Shown: positions 55,107 through 64,000 of the stretch, in pieces | Layout: every line of letters begins with the position of its first letter | How positions within the stretch are numbered: position 1 is the stretch's first letter | NCBI GenBank assembly: GCA_904419745.1 | Contig: CAJFSS010000003.1 | Location: 1-64,000, forward strand | DNA: 64,000 bases | Source: Candidatus Pseudoruminococcus merdavium | GTDB taxonomy: Bacteria; Bacillota; Clostridia; Oscillospirales; Ruminococcaceae | Direction of reading: 5' to 3' | Notes under the pieces: model-generated | Database searches by the model: none | Told to the model about the DNA's origin: nothing | What the model saw: the letters and a program-made list of their open reading frames with translations, nothing else | Made by a program: the position numbers and the translations under genes

Positions 55107-56231
55107 ATGGCGGATAAACAAAAGGCATTGGAAACGGCACTTGCGCAGATAGAAAAGCAATTTGGCAAAGGCGCTGTCATGAAGCTGGGACAGGCTACGA
55201 CCATGAACGTGGAAGCTATTCCGACCGGATCGATTGCGTTGGATATTGCGCTTGGGATCGGCGGATTGCCCCGCGGAAGGATTGTTGAAATATATGGGCC
55301 GGAGAGCTCCGGTAAAACCACGGTGGCGCTCCATGCAGTAGCAGAAGCCCAAAAGATGGGCGGCGAAGCCGCTTTTATTGACGTCGAGCATGCGCTGGAT
55401 CCGGTTTATGCAAAGGCGCTGGGCGTGGATATTGATTCCCTTTTGGTTTCCCAACCGGATACCGGGGAGCAGGCCCTTGAAATTACCGAGGCGTTGGTGC
55501 GTTCCGGCGCTATTGATATTATCGTTCTGGACTCCGTTGCGGCGATGGTTCCCCGTGCGGAAATTGAAGGAGAAATGGGTGATTCCCATGTCGGTTTACA
55601 GGCAAGGCTGATGTCCCAGGCACTCAGAAAGTTGACTTCCGTTATTGGAAAATCGAACTGTGTTGCCATTTTTATTAACCAGCTCAGGGAAAAAGTCGGC
55701 GTGGTTTATGGAAATCCGGAAGTAACGCCGGGCGGCCGTGCACTGAAATTCTATTCTTCTGTCCGTCTGGATGTCCGCCGGGTGGAGCAGTTAAAATCCG
55801 GCACCGAGGTCATCGGAAACCGTACTCGGGTTAAAGTAGTGAAAAATAAGGTCGCTCCGCCTTTCCGGGAAGCAGAATTTGATATTATGTATGGACAGGG
55901 AATTTCCAAAGAAGGGGAGACCCTTGACCTTGCCGTTAAACTTGATATTGTCAATAAAAGCGGTGCATGGTTCAGCTACAATGGGGAACGCCTAGGACAA
56001 GGACGCGACAATGTAAAAAATTATTTTGCTGAACATCCGGAACTCGTGGAGGAAATTGATAAGAAGATCCGTGAAAACGGTGACAAGCTCCTTGGTATGC
56101 GAGGGAACAAGTCCAAAAAAGGGATTGCTCCGGTAAAAACGGAACCAGTTGGGCAGCCTGTTACCCCCTCTCCGGAAAAATCTGCTTCCAAGGAAATTAA
56201 AGTGGATATTGAAGTGGATGACGAATTGTAA
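55107..56231 (+). CDS. recA: Recombinase RecA
   Basis: Coats single-stranded DNA for strand exchange and triggers LexA cleavage. It has 374 residues: Walker A '[15 protein letters not shown]', Walker B region '[24 protein letters not shown]', and the '[17 protein letters not shown]' block with loop L2 '[15 protein letters not shown]'. The C-terminal part has a long acidic end. AGGGAGGATTCATCC precedes the ATG. Its stop codon overlaps the recX start by one base. Confidence 0.97.
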   Translation: MADKQKALETALAQIEKQFGKGAVMKLGQATTMNVEAIPTGSIALDIALGIGGLPRGRIVEIYGPESSGKTTVALHAVAEAQKMGGEAAFIDVEHALDPVYAKALGVDIDSLLVSQPDTGEQALEITEALVRSGAIDIIVLDSVAAMVPRAEIEGEMGDSHVGLQARLMSQALRKLTSVIGKSNCVAIFINQLREKVGVVYGNPEVTPGGRALKFYSSVRLDVRRVEQLKSGTEVIGNRTRVKVVKNKVAPPFREAEFDIMYGQGISKEGETLDLAVKLDIVNKSGAWFSYNGERLGQGRDNVKNYFAEHPELVEEIDKKIRENGDKLLGMRGNKSKKGIAPVKTEPVGQPVTPSPEKSASKEIKVDIEVDDEL

Positions 56232-56866
56232 TGCGCATTACACAGGCCAAACAGAAAAATGCAAGATATCTCTATCTTTACATAGAAGGGGAGTACGCTC
56301 TCGCCGCCCATGTGGAGGCATTTGCCGCCATGGGTCTCAAAGAAGGGATGGAGATTACCCCTGCCCAGCTTGAAGAACTCCGTGTGAGGACGGATACCAT
56401 CAAAGCAAGGGAAAAAGCATACCATCTGCTCTCTTACCGGGATTATTCCAAAAAGGAATTAATTGACAAGCTGGGGAATAAGGTGGAACGTGAGGTGGCC
56501 GAGGTGGTGACAGACCGGATCGAAGAACTGGGCTATCTCAGCGATGAGGAATATTCTCGGAAACTCGTCCGCAGTCTTTCCAGAGAAAAAATGCTCTCTG
56601 AGCGTTCTATCCGCAGGGAACTTGCCCTCAGGGGGATTGCCCCGGAACTTGCCGAGGAGGCAATGGAGGAGTTGGAAGAGGATGACGTGACGCGAATTTT
56701 GCGCCTGATTCATCGGAAGTTTGAGCGCAAACTCACGGATGAGACGGGAGTGAGGCGTGTTTATGCCGCATTGATGCGTAGAGGATACGCCTACAGCGAT
56801 GTGCGCGCAGCGTTACAGCAGTATTTAGAGGAGAAAAACTGGCAGCAGGAACTGCCTCAGGAATAA
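56231..56866 (+). CDS. recX: Regulatory protein RecX
   Basis: A 211-residue modulator that binds in the groove of RecA filaments and usually limits RecA activity. It has the family's repeats of three helices: 'AREKAYHLLSYRDYSKKELIDKL' and 'EELGYLSDEEYSRKLVRSLSREKMLSERSIRRELALRGI' are typical. Its ATG shares a base with the recA stop (TAATG), so both are translated together. A short gap leads to rimO. Confidence 0.93.
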   Translation: MRITQAKQKNARYLYLYIEGEYALAAHVEAFAAMGLKEGMEITPAQLEELRVRTDTIKAREKAYHLLSYRDYSKKELIDKLGNKVEREVAEVVTDRIEELGYLSDEEYSRKLVRSLSREKMLSERSIRRELALRGIAPELAEEAMEELEEDDVTRILRLIHRKFERKLTDETGVRRVYAALMRRGYAYSDVRAALQQYLEEKNWQQELPQE

Positions 56867-56914
56867 ATATACCGGGCTTTACAGAAAAGCCCTGTTTTCA
56901 TACAGGAGGAAACC

Positions 56915-58276
56915 ATGGCTACACGTGTAGGAATGATGTCCCTTGGGTGTCCCAAAAACCAGGTGGACGGGGAAATGATTTTGGCGAGCTTTGCAAACGC
57001 GGGATATAAAATTTCCGAAGATCCGGCGCTTGCAGATGTCGTCATCATCAACACTTGCGGTTTTATTGAGGACGCGAAAAAAGAATCCATTGAAACGATT
57101 CTGGAGTTTTGCACCTTAAAAAAAGAAGGGCGTATCAAGTGCGTTGTGATAACTGGATGCCTGTCGGAACGCTACCGGGAACAGGTGGCGCAGGAACTTC
57201 CGGAAGTCGACGTGATTTTGGGAATTGGGAAAAATGAAGAGATTGTGGGACTTGTGGAGCAAGCCCTGGCGGGGGAACGAGTCGTTGCCTTTGACGAAAA
57301 AGAAAAACTGCCCCTTTCCGGGGACAGGGTACTCACAAACCTTCCATTTTATGCTTACCTGAAAATTGCCGAGGGGTGCAACAATCGTTGCTCCTACTGT
57401 GCTATCCCGATGATCCGCGGACGTTATCGCAGCAAGCCAATGGAGGAAATCCTGGATGAAGCGCGCCGCTTTGCACGCAACGGCATTACGGAATTGATTG
57501 TAGTCGCCCAGGACCCAACTCGCTATGGGGAGGATCTCTATGGGGAAAACCGGCTTCCGCAGCTTTTGACGGAGCTGTGCAAATTGGAGGGGATCCGCTG
57601 GATCCGCACTCTGTACACTTATCCGGAACGGATTACCGACGAACTGCTGGACGTACTGGCAAAAGAGGAAAAACTTGTAAAGTACCTGGATATCCCAATG
57701 CAGCACTGCGATGGAGAAATCCTCAAACGGATGCACCGTGTGGGCGATAAGCACAGCCTGCTTGCACTGATTAAAAAAATCCGGGAACGTGTGCCCGGCA
57801 TTTCCCTGCGTTCCACACTGATTGTCGGTTTTCCCGGGGAGACGAAGGCACAGTTTGCAGACCTGTGCGATTTTGTCAAGGAGGCAAAATTTGACCATCT
57901 CGGCTGTTTTGCCTATTCTGCAGAGGAGGGGACTCCCGCGGCCTCTTTCCCGGATCAAATCGACGAGGAGGTCAAACTCCATCGCGCGGAGATCATTATG
58001 GATGAACAGTACACCATTCAGGAACGTAAGATGAATCGGATGATCGGCAAAACCGTGACCGTGGTGGCGGAGGGATATGACCGCTATGCGGAGTGCTATT
58101 TTGGGCGTACAGATAAGGACGCCCCGGATATTGACGGAAAAGTGTTTTTTACCTCCCCGAAAGAAAACAAACCAAAGGTCGGGCAGTACCTGACAGTCAA
58201 AATCACCGACACACTGGACGGGGATCTTGTGGGCGACCGGGTAGAAGAGGGGGGATCCCATGAACACGCCGAATAA
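56915..58276 (+). CDS. rimO: Ribosomal protein S12 methylthiotransferase RimO
   Basis: A radical-SAM enzyme that adds a methylthio group to an aspartate of ribosomal protein S12. It has 453 residues: the N-terminal MTTase domain with three cluster cysteines ('SLGCPKNQVDGE', 'INTCGFIEDA', 'VITGCLSERY'), the radical-SAM 'CNNRCSYCAIPMIRG' and a C-terminal TRAM domain. The 'SLGCPKNQVD' start and its use of 'SLGCPKN' set it apart from MiaB. AGGAGGAAACC precedes the ATG. It overlaps pgsA by 17 bases. Confidence 0.95.
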   Translation: MATRVGMMSLGCPKNQVDGEMILASFANAGYKISEDPALADVVIINTCGFIEDAKKESIETILEFCTLKKEGRIKCVVITGCLSERYREQVAQELPEVDVILGIGKNEEIVGLVEQALAGERVVAFDEKEKLPLSGDRVLTNLPFYAYLKIAEGCNNRCSYCAIPMIRGRYRSKPMEEILDEARRFARNGITELIVVAQDPTRYGEDLYGENRLPQLLTELCKLEGIRWIRTLYTYPERITDELLDVLAKEEKLVKYLDIPMQHCDGEILKRMHRVGDKHSLLALIKKIRERVPGISLRSTLIVGFPGETKAQFADLCDFVKEAKFDHLGCFAYSAEEGTPAASFPDQIDEEVKLHRAEIIMDEQYTIQERKMNRMIGKTVTVVAEGYDRYAECYFGRTDKDAPDIDGKVFFTSPKENKPKVGQYLTVKITDTLDGDLVGDRVEEGGSHEHAE

Positions 58277-58820
58277 GCTGACCGTCCTTAGGATGGTACT
58301 CATTCCGTTTTTTTTGTTTTTCCTGCTCTTTGATTTGCCGCATCATTATCTCTATGCTCTGATCCTGTTTGCGGCCGCCTCCTTTACAGATTTTCTTGAT
58401 GGCCATATCGCAAGACGGGATGGGATTGTCACAGATTTTGGGAAATTTTTGGATCCAGTCGCTGATAAATTGCTCGTGACCTCGGCTCTTATCTGCTTTA
58501 TTGAGCTTGGGTTTACCAGCAGCATCGTTGTAGTGATTATCATTGCAAGGGAATTCATTGTTACTTCCCTGCGGATGGTGGCGGCAAGCAGCCAGGTTAT
58601 AGCGGCTAATATTTGGGGAAAACTGAAAACTGTCAGCCAAATGGTAGCTGTCATTGCAATTTTATTTATGCAGGAATGCGTGCAGGCGGGTTGGCTCCCG
58701 GATTCTTTCCCAGCATTGACGATCGGTCATGTCCTGATGTGGATTGCCGCAGTGCTCACCCTATTTTCCGGTCTGACTTATTTGAAGGACAACTGGAAAT
58801 ATGTCAATACCGCAAAATAG
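58260..58820 (+). CDS. pgsA: CDP-diacylglycerol-glycerol-3-phosphate phosphatidyltransferase
   Basis: Makes phosphatidylglycerophosphate, the first committed step to phosphatidylglycerol and cardiolipin. It has 186 residues and several membrane helices. The CDP-alcohol motif is clear in 'DFLDGHIARRDGIVTDFGKFLDPVADK'. ATG 58260 lies inside the end of rimO, with AGAGGGGGGATCC upstream. It ends the recA-recX-rimO-pgsA run at a terminator. Confidence 0.95.
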   Translation: MNTPNKLTVLRMVLIPFFLFFLLFDLPHHYLYALILFAAASFTDFLDGHIARRDGIVTDFGKFLDPVADKLLVTSALICFIELGFTSSIVVVIIIAREFIVTSLRMVAASSQVIAANIWGKLKTVSQMVAVIAILFMQECVQAGWLPDSFPALTIGHVLMWIAAVLTLFSGLTYLKDNWKYVNTAK

Positions 58821-58842
58821 CTAGGTTGAAAAAAGTAAAAAT

Positions 58843-58880
58843 AAGTCCCCCGCTGCCTAATAGCAGCGGGGGACTTTTCA
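58843..58880. terminator. Bidirectional terminator between pgsA and cysS
   Basis: AAGTCCCCCGCTGC pairs exactly with GCAGCGGGGGACTT around a six-base loop. It has T runs on both sides and lies between convergent genes. Confidence 0.9.
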
Positions 58881-58888
58881 TCTGTCTT

Positions 58889-60295
58889 TTAACTTAGGAA
58901 AAGAATTTGAGGACCCTGTGGAGTATCCTTGACCTCCACACCAAGTTCCTTGAGCTTATCCCGGATTTCATCTGCGGTTTTGAAGTCTTTTGCTTTTCTG
59001 GCAGCCGTGCGCTGTTCTACCAGAGACCTGATTTCATCGGAAATACCGTCGTCTTCCTTGCGATTGTACAGCAACCCAAGGACTCCGCATAGCTCGTCAA
59101 ATGCTTTGGAGGCGGCAGTCAGGTATTCGCGGTTCTTTACCTGGTTTGTACTGATCTGAGTATTGATGTCGCGGGCAAAATCAAAGAGTACAGCAATCGC
59201 ATCCGCGGTATTGAGATCGTCGTCCATGGCCGCAATGAACTGTTCTCTCCGCTGATGGATGCTTTTTTTCAGATCTTCCATATTAGATGGGATTTCCTCG
59301 TTTGCATTTTGCAGCGCAAAATCCAGGTTGTCCCGGCAAGTGTAAAGACGCTCCAGTGCAGCTTTGCACTGCTCAATAATTTCCACACTGTAGTTAATGG
59401 GGCTCCTGTAGTGGGCATTGAGCATCATAAAGCGGATAGGTTCATAGCCAAATTTATCCGCAACATCCCGGACAGTGAAGAAATTTCCAAGCGATTTGGA
59501 CATCTTCCGGTTGTCGACATTAATGTACCCGTTGTGCATCCAGTAATTGGCAAATGGAACGCCGTGGGCGCATTCGCTCTGCGCGATCTCGTTTTCATGG
59601 TGCGGAAAGATCAGATCCTGCCCGCCGCAGTGGATGTCAATGGTATCCCCAAGGTATTTTCCTGCCATGGCAGAACATTCGATATGCCAACCCGGCCGGC
59701 CGTCCCCCCACGGAGAGGGCCAGAAGGGTTCTCCGGGTTTTACACCCTTCCACAGGGCAAAATCCATTGGGTTTTCTTTGTGCTCGCTCACGTCAATGCG
59801 AGCTCCAGCTTCGAGATCCTCCAAAGGCTGATGGGAGAGTTTCCCGTATTCTGCAAATTTGGCCGCACGGAAATAGACGTCTCCATTTTGCGGGTAAGCA
59901 TATCCTTTGTCCACCAGCTGCTGAATAATATGAAGGATAGCGTCGATGTTTTGCGTTGCCTTGGGATGGATCGTTGCAGGGCGGACATTGAGTCCGGCAG
60001 CGTCTTTCTGATATTCTGCAATATATTTTTCTGCAATGTCTGAAACCGTGACCCCTTCCTCGTTGGCACGGCGAATCATCTTGTCGTCGATGTCTGTGAA
60101 GTTCTGGACAAAATTGACTTCGTAGCCGCGGTATTCCAGGTACCGGCGCAGAACGTCAAATACACAGATGGGCCGCGCGTTGCCGATATGGATGAAGTTG
60201 TAGACTGTCGGTCCACAGGCATAAATCCGCACCTTGCCCGGCTCAATGGTTTTCAATTCTTCTTTCTGTCTGGTCAGGGTATTAAACACTTTCAT
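58889..60295 (-). CDS. cysS: Cysteinyl-tRNA synthetase
   Basis: Charges tRNA-Cys. It has 468 residues of the class I type. '[17 protein letters not shown]' carries the HIGN motif (about residue 36-39) and a zinc Cys, '[35 protein letters not shown]' the zinc site, and '[10 protein letters not shown]' the KMSKS loop. It overlaps cysE by 14 bases on the minus strand and so is expressed from the same T-box-controlled transcript. Confidence 0.97.
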   Translation of the reverse strand: MKVFNTLTRQKEELKTIEPGKVRIYACGPTVYNFIHIGNARPICVFDVLRRYLEYRGYEVNFVQNFTDIDDKMIRRANEEGVTVSDIAEKYIAEYQKDAAGLNVRPATIHPKATQNIDAILHIIQQLVDKGYAYPQNGDVYFRAAKFAEYGKLSHQPLEDLEAGARIDVSEHKENPMDFALWKGVKPGEPFWPSPWGDGRPGWHIECSAMAGKYLGDTIDIHCGGQDLIFPHHENEIAQSECAHGVPFANYWMHNGYINVDNRKMSKSLGNFFTVRDVADKFGYEPIRFMMLNAHYRSPINYSVEIIEQCKAALERLYTCRDNLDFALQNANEEIPSNMEDLKKSIHQRREQFIAAMDDDLNTADAIAVLFDFARDINTQISTNQVKNREYLTAASKAFDELCGVLGLLYNRKEDDGISDEIRSLVEQRTAARKAKDFKTADEIRDKLKELGVEVKDTPQGPQILFLS

Positions 60296-60938
60296 TTTTT
60301 CTCTCTCCTTCGAGCATGGATATTCTTCTTTGCAGAGTTTCTATTTTGTAACGCAGAGCGCAGAGTTCTTGAGAAACGGGATCTGGAATGTGGATTTGAT
60401 CCAGATCATATCCGACGCGCTTGCCATGTTTGCGCACAACTCTTGCCGGGACGCCGGCTGCCGTCGAATTTTCTCCTACTGCTTCCAAAACCACGGCATT
60501 TGCCGCAATCTTGACATTGTCCCCGATGGTAAACGGGCCGAGTACTTTGGCGCCCGCTCCGACAAGGACATTATTGCCGAGTGTGGGATGTCGCTTTCCC
60601 TTATCTTTGCCAGTTCCGCCCAGGGTTACACCTTGATAGAGGGTGCAATTTTCCCCGATGATGGTGGTTTCCCCAATAACAACCCCGCTTCCATGGTCAA
60701 TAAATAGCCCCTTTCCGATAGTGGCTCCGGGATGGATTTCAATTCCGGTAAAAAAGCGGGCCATCTGGGAAATCAACCGTGCGAAAAAGAACAGATGCCT
60801 ACGGTACAGCCGGTGAGCAATCCGGTACCAGAATATGGCATGGAAACCGGAATACAGCAACGCCGCCTCCAGGGAAGAACGGGAAGCTGGATCTCTTTGT
60901 CGTACGGCATTTAAATCCGCGCGAATGGTATCAAACAT
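60282..60938 (-). CDS. cysE: Serine O-acetyltransferase
   Basis: Makes O-acetylserine, the substrate of CysK. It has 218 residues: a short N-terminal helical part ('[21 protein letters not shown]'), then left-handed beta-helix hexapeptide repeats ('[43 protein letters not shown]') with the catalytic His. The length is that of the short Gram-positive form. AAGGAGGGC precedes the ATG. The T-box leader directly upstream should switch it on when tRNA-Cys is uncharged. Confidence 0.95.
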   Translation of the reverse strand: MFDTIRADLNAVRQRDPASRSSLEAALLYSGFHAIFWYRIAHRLYRRHLFFFARLISQMARFFTGIEIHPGATIGKGLFIDHGSGVVIGETTIIGENCTLYQGVTLGGTGKDKGKRHPTLGNNVLVGAGAKVLGPFTIGDNVKIAANAVVLEAVGENSTAAGVPARVVRKHGKRVGYDLDQIHIPDPVSQELCALRYKIETLQRRISMLEGERKNESV

Positions 60939-60967
60939 GTCACATGCCCTCCTTAGTGGAATCCACG

Positions 60968-61240
60968 GAAAAACAAAACGCCCCCATACCCATCCGGTTT
61001 TCCGGATTGTACGGAGGCGATTTCAGCTGACTGAAAACCCGCGGTTCCACTCCTATTTGTCACTTTCGAACAAACGAGCCCAGGTAACGCCGGCTCACTG
61101 CGCACAGGGATACTGGAAAAACGTTCCCCCTGCGTGCTTTATGGACGCATTTCACTCCCAGCTCACCTGCACGGACGTTTTCAGCCTGTGACGTCCGTTC
61201 TCTATCCAGGGCTTTGGTTGCTACTTCTTCCATATCAAAC
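60968..61240 (-). promoter_or_regulatory. T-box riboswitch, probably Cys-specific
   Basis: On the minus strand the T-box bulge reads GTGGAACCGCGG (61032-61051 region), the near-consensus tRNA 3'-end binding site. Behind it CGCCTCC...GGGGGCG forms the terminator stem with GTTTTGTTTTT. Stem I lies further upstream (about 61140-61210), and a TGC at 61147-61149, in GTGAAATGCGTCC, is the candidate Cys specifier codon. The antiterminator would compete with the terminator. It should control cysE-cysS by charging of tRNA-Cys. Confidence 0.88.
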
Positions 61241-61274
61241 GCATTTCAAAATATTCTATTGGCATTGTATGTTT

Positions 61275-61303
61275 AAAATACCACATTCGTTCCAAAAGTG
61301 CAA
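61275..61303 (-). promoter_or_regulatory. Promoter of the T-box/cysE/cysS transcript
   Basis: On the minus strand TTGCAC (61298-61303) and TATTTT (61275-61280) are spaced by 17 bases, upstream of the T-box stem I. Confidence 0.55.
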
Positions 61304-61420
61304 GCCTTCTGTAAGGAATCTAATTCATTAAACTTTTTTCCTGTCAATGGATATAAAACGGGAATAGAGAGAGTTTGGAACAAAAAAATGCCGCCCCCAC
61401 TATTGCAGGAACAGCACCCC

Positions 61421-61497
61421 TGGTGGACGATACAAGACTCGAACTTGTGACCCTTCGCACGTCAAGCGAATGCTCATACCAACTGAGCTAATCGTCC
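61421..61497 (-). tRNA. tRNA-Val, anticodon GAC
   Basis: The minus strand folds into a full cloverleaf: acceptor GGACGAT/ATCGTCC, D arm GCTC..GAGC, anticodon stem TTCGC/GCGAA with loop TTGACGT (anticodon GAC), T arm ACAAG-TTCGAGT-CTTGT, then A and an encoded CCA. The GAC anticodon reads GUC and GUU, so Val. Confidence 0.96.
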
Positions 61498-61973
61498 ATA
61501 TTTATTGTCCTCACTGGACTGTGCTATCAATTATAGCCTGTCCATGTTTAAAAATCAATAGGGATTTTTAAAACAATATTAAGAGAATATATATTATATT
61601 TTTGTATAATTTGTCAATATATAGGGACTTTGGATACTAAAACCATATTTTGAGAAAACAAGTGCGGTTATGGAATGCCGCTTGCGCCAAAATAAAATCA
61701 CCGGTAGTAATTGCATTTGTCAGCGTGAGAAAAGACAAAAGTATAGCGTATAAAAAGTGGATAGTCTATGACCGTTGTGAGATTGTACCGATTTTTTTCT
61801 CTCTTTTGCCCGTGGTTATCGCCATTATACAAAGATAAAGTTTCCTTTCCACAAACATCTGTTTTATGCTATAATAGTTTCGATTGTTATACTTAGGGAA
61901 ATTGCCCCTTATTAACGATGAACCAGAAAAAGGCACTGGCACATGGATAGGTGTAGGAGGATAGATTGCGTTC
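61498..61973. promoter_or_regulatory. Intergenic region with promoters of tRNA-Val and ruvC
   Basis: No convincing gene. On the minus strand a perfect TTGACA (61612-61617) precedes an AT-rich stretch with several -10 candidates, for the tRNA. On the plus strand TGCTATAAT (extended -10, TATAAT at 61870-61875) lies about 98 bases before ruvC, with only a poor -35. A 62-codon frame at 61650-61838 has no ribosome-binding site. Confidence 0.5.
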
Positions 61974-62597
61974 ATGGTAATTCTCGGGATTGACCCCGGC
62001 TATGCGATCGTGGGCTGGGGAGTGATTGAATATGTACATAGCCATTTTCGGGTGATAAACTTCGGTGCCATTACTACGCCTGCTGGGATGCCGTTTGAAG
62101 AGAGGCTGGAACGCATTTATGATGAGATGACCCTGTTGCTCTCCCGTTACCACCCGGACGCGATGGCGGTGGAACAGTTGTTTTTTTCCACAAACCAAAA
62201 AACCGGTATTGATGTGGCACAGGCAAGAGGAGTCATTCTGCTTGCCGCCAAAAAGCAAACGGTGCCAATGTTTGAATATACGCCGCTTCAGGTTAAGCAG
62301 TCCGTAGTTGGCTATGGACAGGCGGTGAAGAAGCAGGTGCAGGAGATGACCCGCATGTTGCTTTCCCTGAAAGCGGTCCCTAAACCGGATGATACAGCGG
62401 ATGCACTGGCGGTTGCCATCTGCCACGCCCATTCTTCCGGATCGAACGCCAGTATTGGACGGCTTTTGGGCTCGACAAAGGGAAAGAGCCAAAAACAAGT
62501 TCTTGCTGATTATTATGAAAAGTTATACAACGAACAGCAGAAAAAGAAGAGGATGAATCAAAATGCTGTACAGTCTAAGAGGAACCCTCATCCATAA
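61974..62597 (+). CDS. ruvC: Holliday junction endonuclease RuvC
   Basis: Cuts Holliday junctions within the RuvABC resolvasome. It has 207 residues, about 35 more than the E. coli enzyme, with a basic tail. The acidic residues are in 'VILGIDPGYAIVGWG', 'AVEQLFFSTNQKTGIDVAQARGVILLAA' and 'KPDDTADALAVAICHAH'. AGGAGGAT precedes the ATG. Its tail overlaps ruvA by 35 bases. Confidence 0.95.
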   Translation: MVILGIDPGYAIVGWGVIEYVHSHFRVINFGAITTPAGMPFEERLERIYDEMTLLLSRYHPDAMAVEQLFFSTNQKTGIDVAQARGVILLAAKKQTVPMFEYTPLQVKQSVVGYGQAVKKQVQEMTRMLLSLKAVPKPDDTADALAVAICHAHSSGSNASIGRLLGSTKGKSQKQVLADYYEKLYNEQQKKKRMNQNAVQSKRNPHP

Positions 62598-63168
62598 AGA
62601 GGAGAACATGGCCGTGGTGGAATGCGGCGGTGTGGGATACAAATGTATGATGCCCCTGTCTACAATCTCTAAACTGCCCTCTACGGGCAGTGAGGTGACG
62701 GTCTATACCCACTTGAATGTGAGGGAGGACGCCATTGATCTCTTTGGGTTTTATGAGATGGCGGAATTAAACTGCTTTAAAATGCTGACCTCCGTCTCCG
62801 GAGTGGGGCCAAAAGCAGCGCTGTCCATCCTTTCCAATTTGAGCCCGGAACGGTTTGCCCTGTGCGTTGCGTCCAATGATGTCAAATCCCTGACGCGCAG
62901 CCAGGGAATTGGACCTAAAATTGCCCAGCGTATTATTCTGGAGCTGAAGGATAAGGTCAAAAATGACGATATTGTCAAAGGCGTGGGGGATACTGCGGTG
63001 TTTACCGGCGGTGCTCTCAGTTCCAATGCGGGGGAGGCGGTCAGCGCCCTGGTGGTGCTTGGCTACGCGCAGTCGGACGCTGCTTCCGTGGTTGCGAAAC
63101 TCCCGCCGGAAATGTCGATTGAAGAGATGATAAAACAGGGATTAAAGCAGCTTGCAGGGCAGGTGTAA
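62563..63168 (+). CDS. ruvA: Holliday junction branch-migration protein RuvA
   Basis: Binds the four-way junction and loads RuvB. It has 201 residues: an OB-like domain I ('MLYSLRGTLIHKEENMAVVECGGVGYKCMMP'), helix-hairpin-helix domain II ('LTSVSGVGPKAALSILSNL' and 'SQGIGPKIAQRIILELKDK') and domain III for RuvB contact ('AVSALVVLGYAQSDAASVV'). It overlaps the ruvC end and lies four bases before ruvB. Confidence 0.95.
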   Translation: MLYSLRGTLIHKEENMAVVECGGVGYKCMMPLSTISKLPSTGSEVTVYTHLNVREDAIDLFGFYEMAELNCFKMLTSVSGVGPKAALSILSNLSPERFALCVASNDVKSLTRSQGIGPKIAQRIILELKDKVKNDDIVKGVGDTAVFTGGALSSNAGEAVSALVVLGYAQSDAASVVAKLPPEMSIEEMIKQGLKQLAGQV

Positions 63169-63171
63169 CAG

Positions 63172-64000
63172 ATGGACGAACAGGAAATGGATTTTGAAAA
63201 CCGGATAGTCTCCCCAGAGTATGAGGGAATGGACAGCGATGTTGAATACACCCTGCGCCCAAAAACCTTGCACGAATATATTGGGCAGAAAAAAGCCAAG
63301 GAAAACCTTTCGATCTTTATCGAAGCAGCCAAAGGCAGGGCGGAAGCGCTCGATCATGTGCTGCTCTACGGCCCTCCGGGACTTGGTAAGACCACCCTTG
63401 CCGGAGTCATAGCCAATGAGATGAATGTCAATGTGCGCATTACCTCCGGCCCGGCAATTGAAAAACCAGGGGATTTGGCCGCTCTGCTGACCAATCTCAA
63501 CGAAAACGATATCCTCTTTATTGATGAAATCCACAGGCTTTCCCGCAGTGTGGAGGAAGTTCTTTACCCCGCAATGGAAGATTATGCACTGGATATTATT
63601 ATCGGCAAAGGCCCTGCAGCGCGCTCCATCCGTATAGATTTACCGAAATTTACTCTTGTAGGGGCTACTACAAGGGCGGGGCAGCTCACTTCTCCGCTGC
63701 GCGACCGTTTTGGCATCCAGCTGCGGCTGGAGCTGTACACCTATGAGGAACTTAGCGAAATTGTGACAAGAAGCGCCGGGATTCTCGGCGTCCAGGTGGA
63801 TGGAAAAGGCGCTTATGAAATCGCCCGGCGTTCCAGAGGGACTCCGCGAATTGCAAACCGTCTGCTCAAGCGGGTACGCGATTTTGCAGATGTCATTGGA
63901 AACGGGATTATTACGGAAGAAATTGCCCATGAAGCGCTCAACCGCCTGGAAATTGATGATTTGGGGCTGGACAGCACCGACAGGAGAATGCTGGAGGCCA
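63172..64000 (+). CDS. ruvB: Holliday junction helicase RuvB, partial at window edge
   Basis: The AAA+ motor that drives branch migration. The frame opens at ATG 63172 ([19 protein letters not shown]) and runs off the window after 276 codons, so about 60-70 residues are missing. Walker A is '[20 protein letters not shown]', Walker B '[16 protein letters not shown]', sensor 1 '[20 protein letters not shown]' with the arginine finger, and sensor 2 '[21 protein letters not shown]'. Third gene of ruvC-ruvA-ruvB. Confidence 0.97.
   Translation, partial: MDEQEMDFENRIVSPEYEGMDSDVEYTLRPKTLHEYIGQKKAKENLSIFIEAAKGRAEALDHVLLYGPPGLGKTTLAGVIANEMNVNVRITSGPAIEKPGDLAALLTNLNENDILFIDEIHRLSRSVEEVLYPAMEDYALDIIIGKGPAARSIRIDLPKFTLVGATTRAGQLTSPLRDRFGIQLRLELYTYEELSEIVTRSAGILGVQVDGKGAYEIARRSRGTPRIANRLLKRVRDFADVIGNGIITEEIAHEALNRLEIDDLGLDSTDRRMLEA

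Noticed and set aside
57116-58303. Minus-strand frame of 395 codons opposite rimO
   Set aside because: The plus strand is plainly rimO with its cluster cysteines; the reverse frame has no recognisable domain.
61650-61838. 62-codon frame between tRNA-Val and ruvC
   Set aside because: No ribosome-binding site, no recognisable motif, and it lies in promoter-like AT-rich DNA.

Overview
The window looks like chromosome of a low-to-mid GC, anaerobic, spore-forming Firmicute, probably a Clostridia member of the Oscillospiraceae/Ruminococcaceae type. This is inferred from gene content only: a germination protein YpeB, a rubrerythrin, class B sortases, a T-box leader, a NifS-ThiI pair, a recA-recX-rimO-pgsA run, and Gram-positive ribosome-binding sites. 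GTG and TTG starts are common. I cannot assign a species.

Layout. 1-1.8 kb: flavin reductase, a small membrane protein and a nitroreductase. 2.0-10.1 kb: a complete ornithine/arginine operon, argG-H-C-J-B-D-F, behind a promoter overlapped by an ARG-box-like palindrome. 10.1-16 kb: housekeeping genes (rRNA methyltransferase, DEDDh exonuclease, SDR, GIY-YIG protein, rubrerythrin, YwbE-like, ArsC/Spx-like, lipoprotein, cyclophilin). 16.2-18.6 kb: an AT-richer accessory patch with a methyltransferase, a membrane protein whose XRE regulator is broken by a stop codon, and decayed relics of unknown genes. 18.8-34.3 kb: ypeB; a NifS-type desulfurase and thiI followed by an 891-residue CinA/sortase-like fusion; a hydrolase-acyltransferase-DUF6320 trio; a BTAD regulator; an apparently active class B sortase; a phosphatase; ruvX; a P-loop kinase; and two half-length TauE/SafE proteins. 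34.4-49.5 kb: a YfhO-family protein, GNAT, a short peptide gene, a kinase-like protein, a HEPN/degenerate nucleotidyltransferase pair, a heterodimeric ABC exporter, a methyltransferase, an MFS relic, a polysaccharide flippase and sugar transferase, cysK and small genes. 49.5-64 kb: secA, DUF1385-prmC, recA-recX-rimO-pgsA, T-box-controlled cysE-cysS, tRNA-Val, and ruvC-ruvA-ruvB running off the edge.

How it fits together. The arg operon makes arginine from glutamate through the acetyl-recycling (ArgJ) route. CysE, CysK and CysS link serine acetylation, cysteine synthesis and cysteinyl-tRNA charging, with the T-box probably sensing uncharged tRNA-Cys. The desulfurase-ThiI pair uses cysteine sulfur for tRNA thiolation. 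RecA, RecX and RuvABC/RuvX serve recombination.

The most unusual object is the CinA-like/sortase-like fusion at 22671-25346. Its sortase fold lacks the His, Cys and Arg catalytic positions, and its CinA C-terminal domain lacks the usual ESCTGG motif. It therefore looks like a membrane-anchored double pseudoenzyme with an acidic Ser/Pro/Glu tail. Other points to follow are the BTAD regulator with a GGDEF-like tail, the HEPN pair with a degenerate partner, the 41-residue peptide unit, and the broken regulator whose operator and promoter remain intact.
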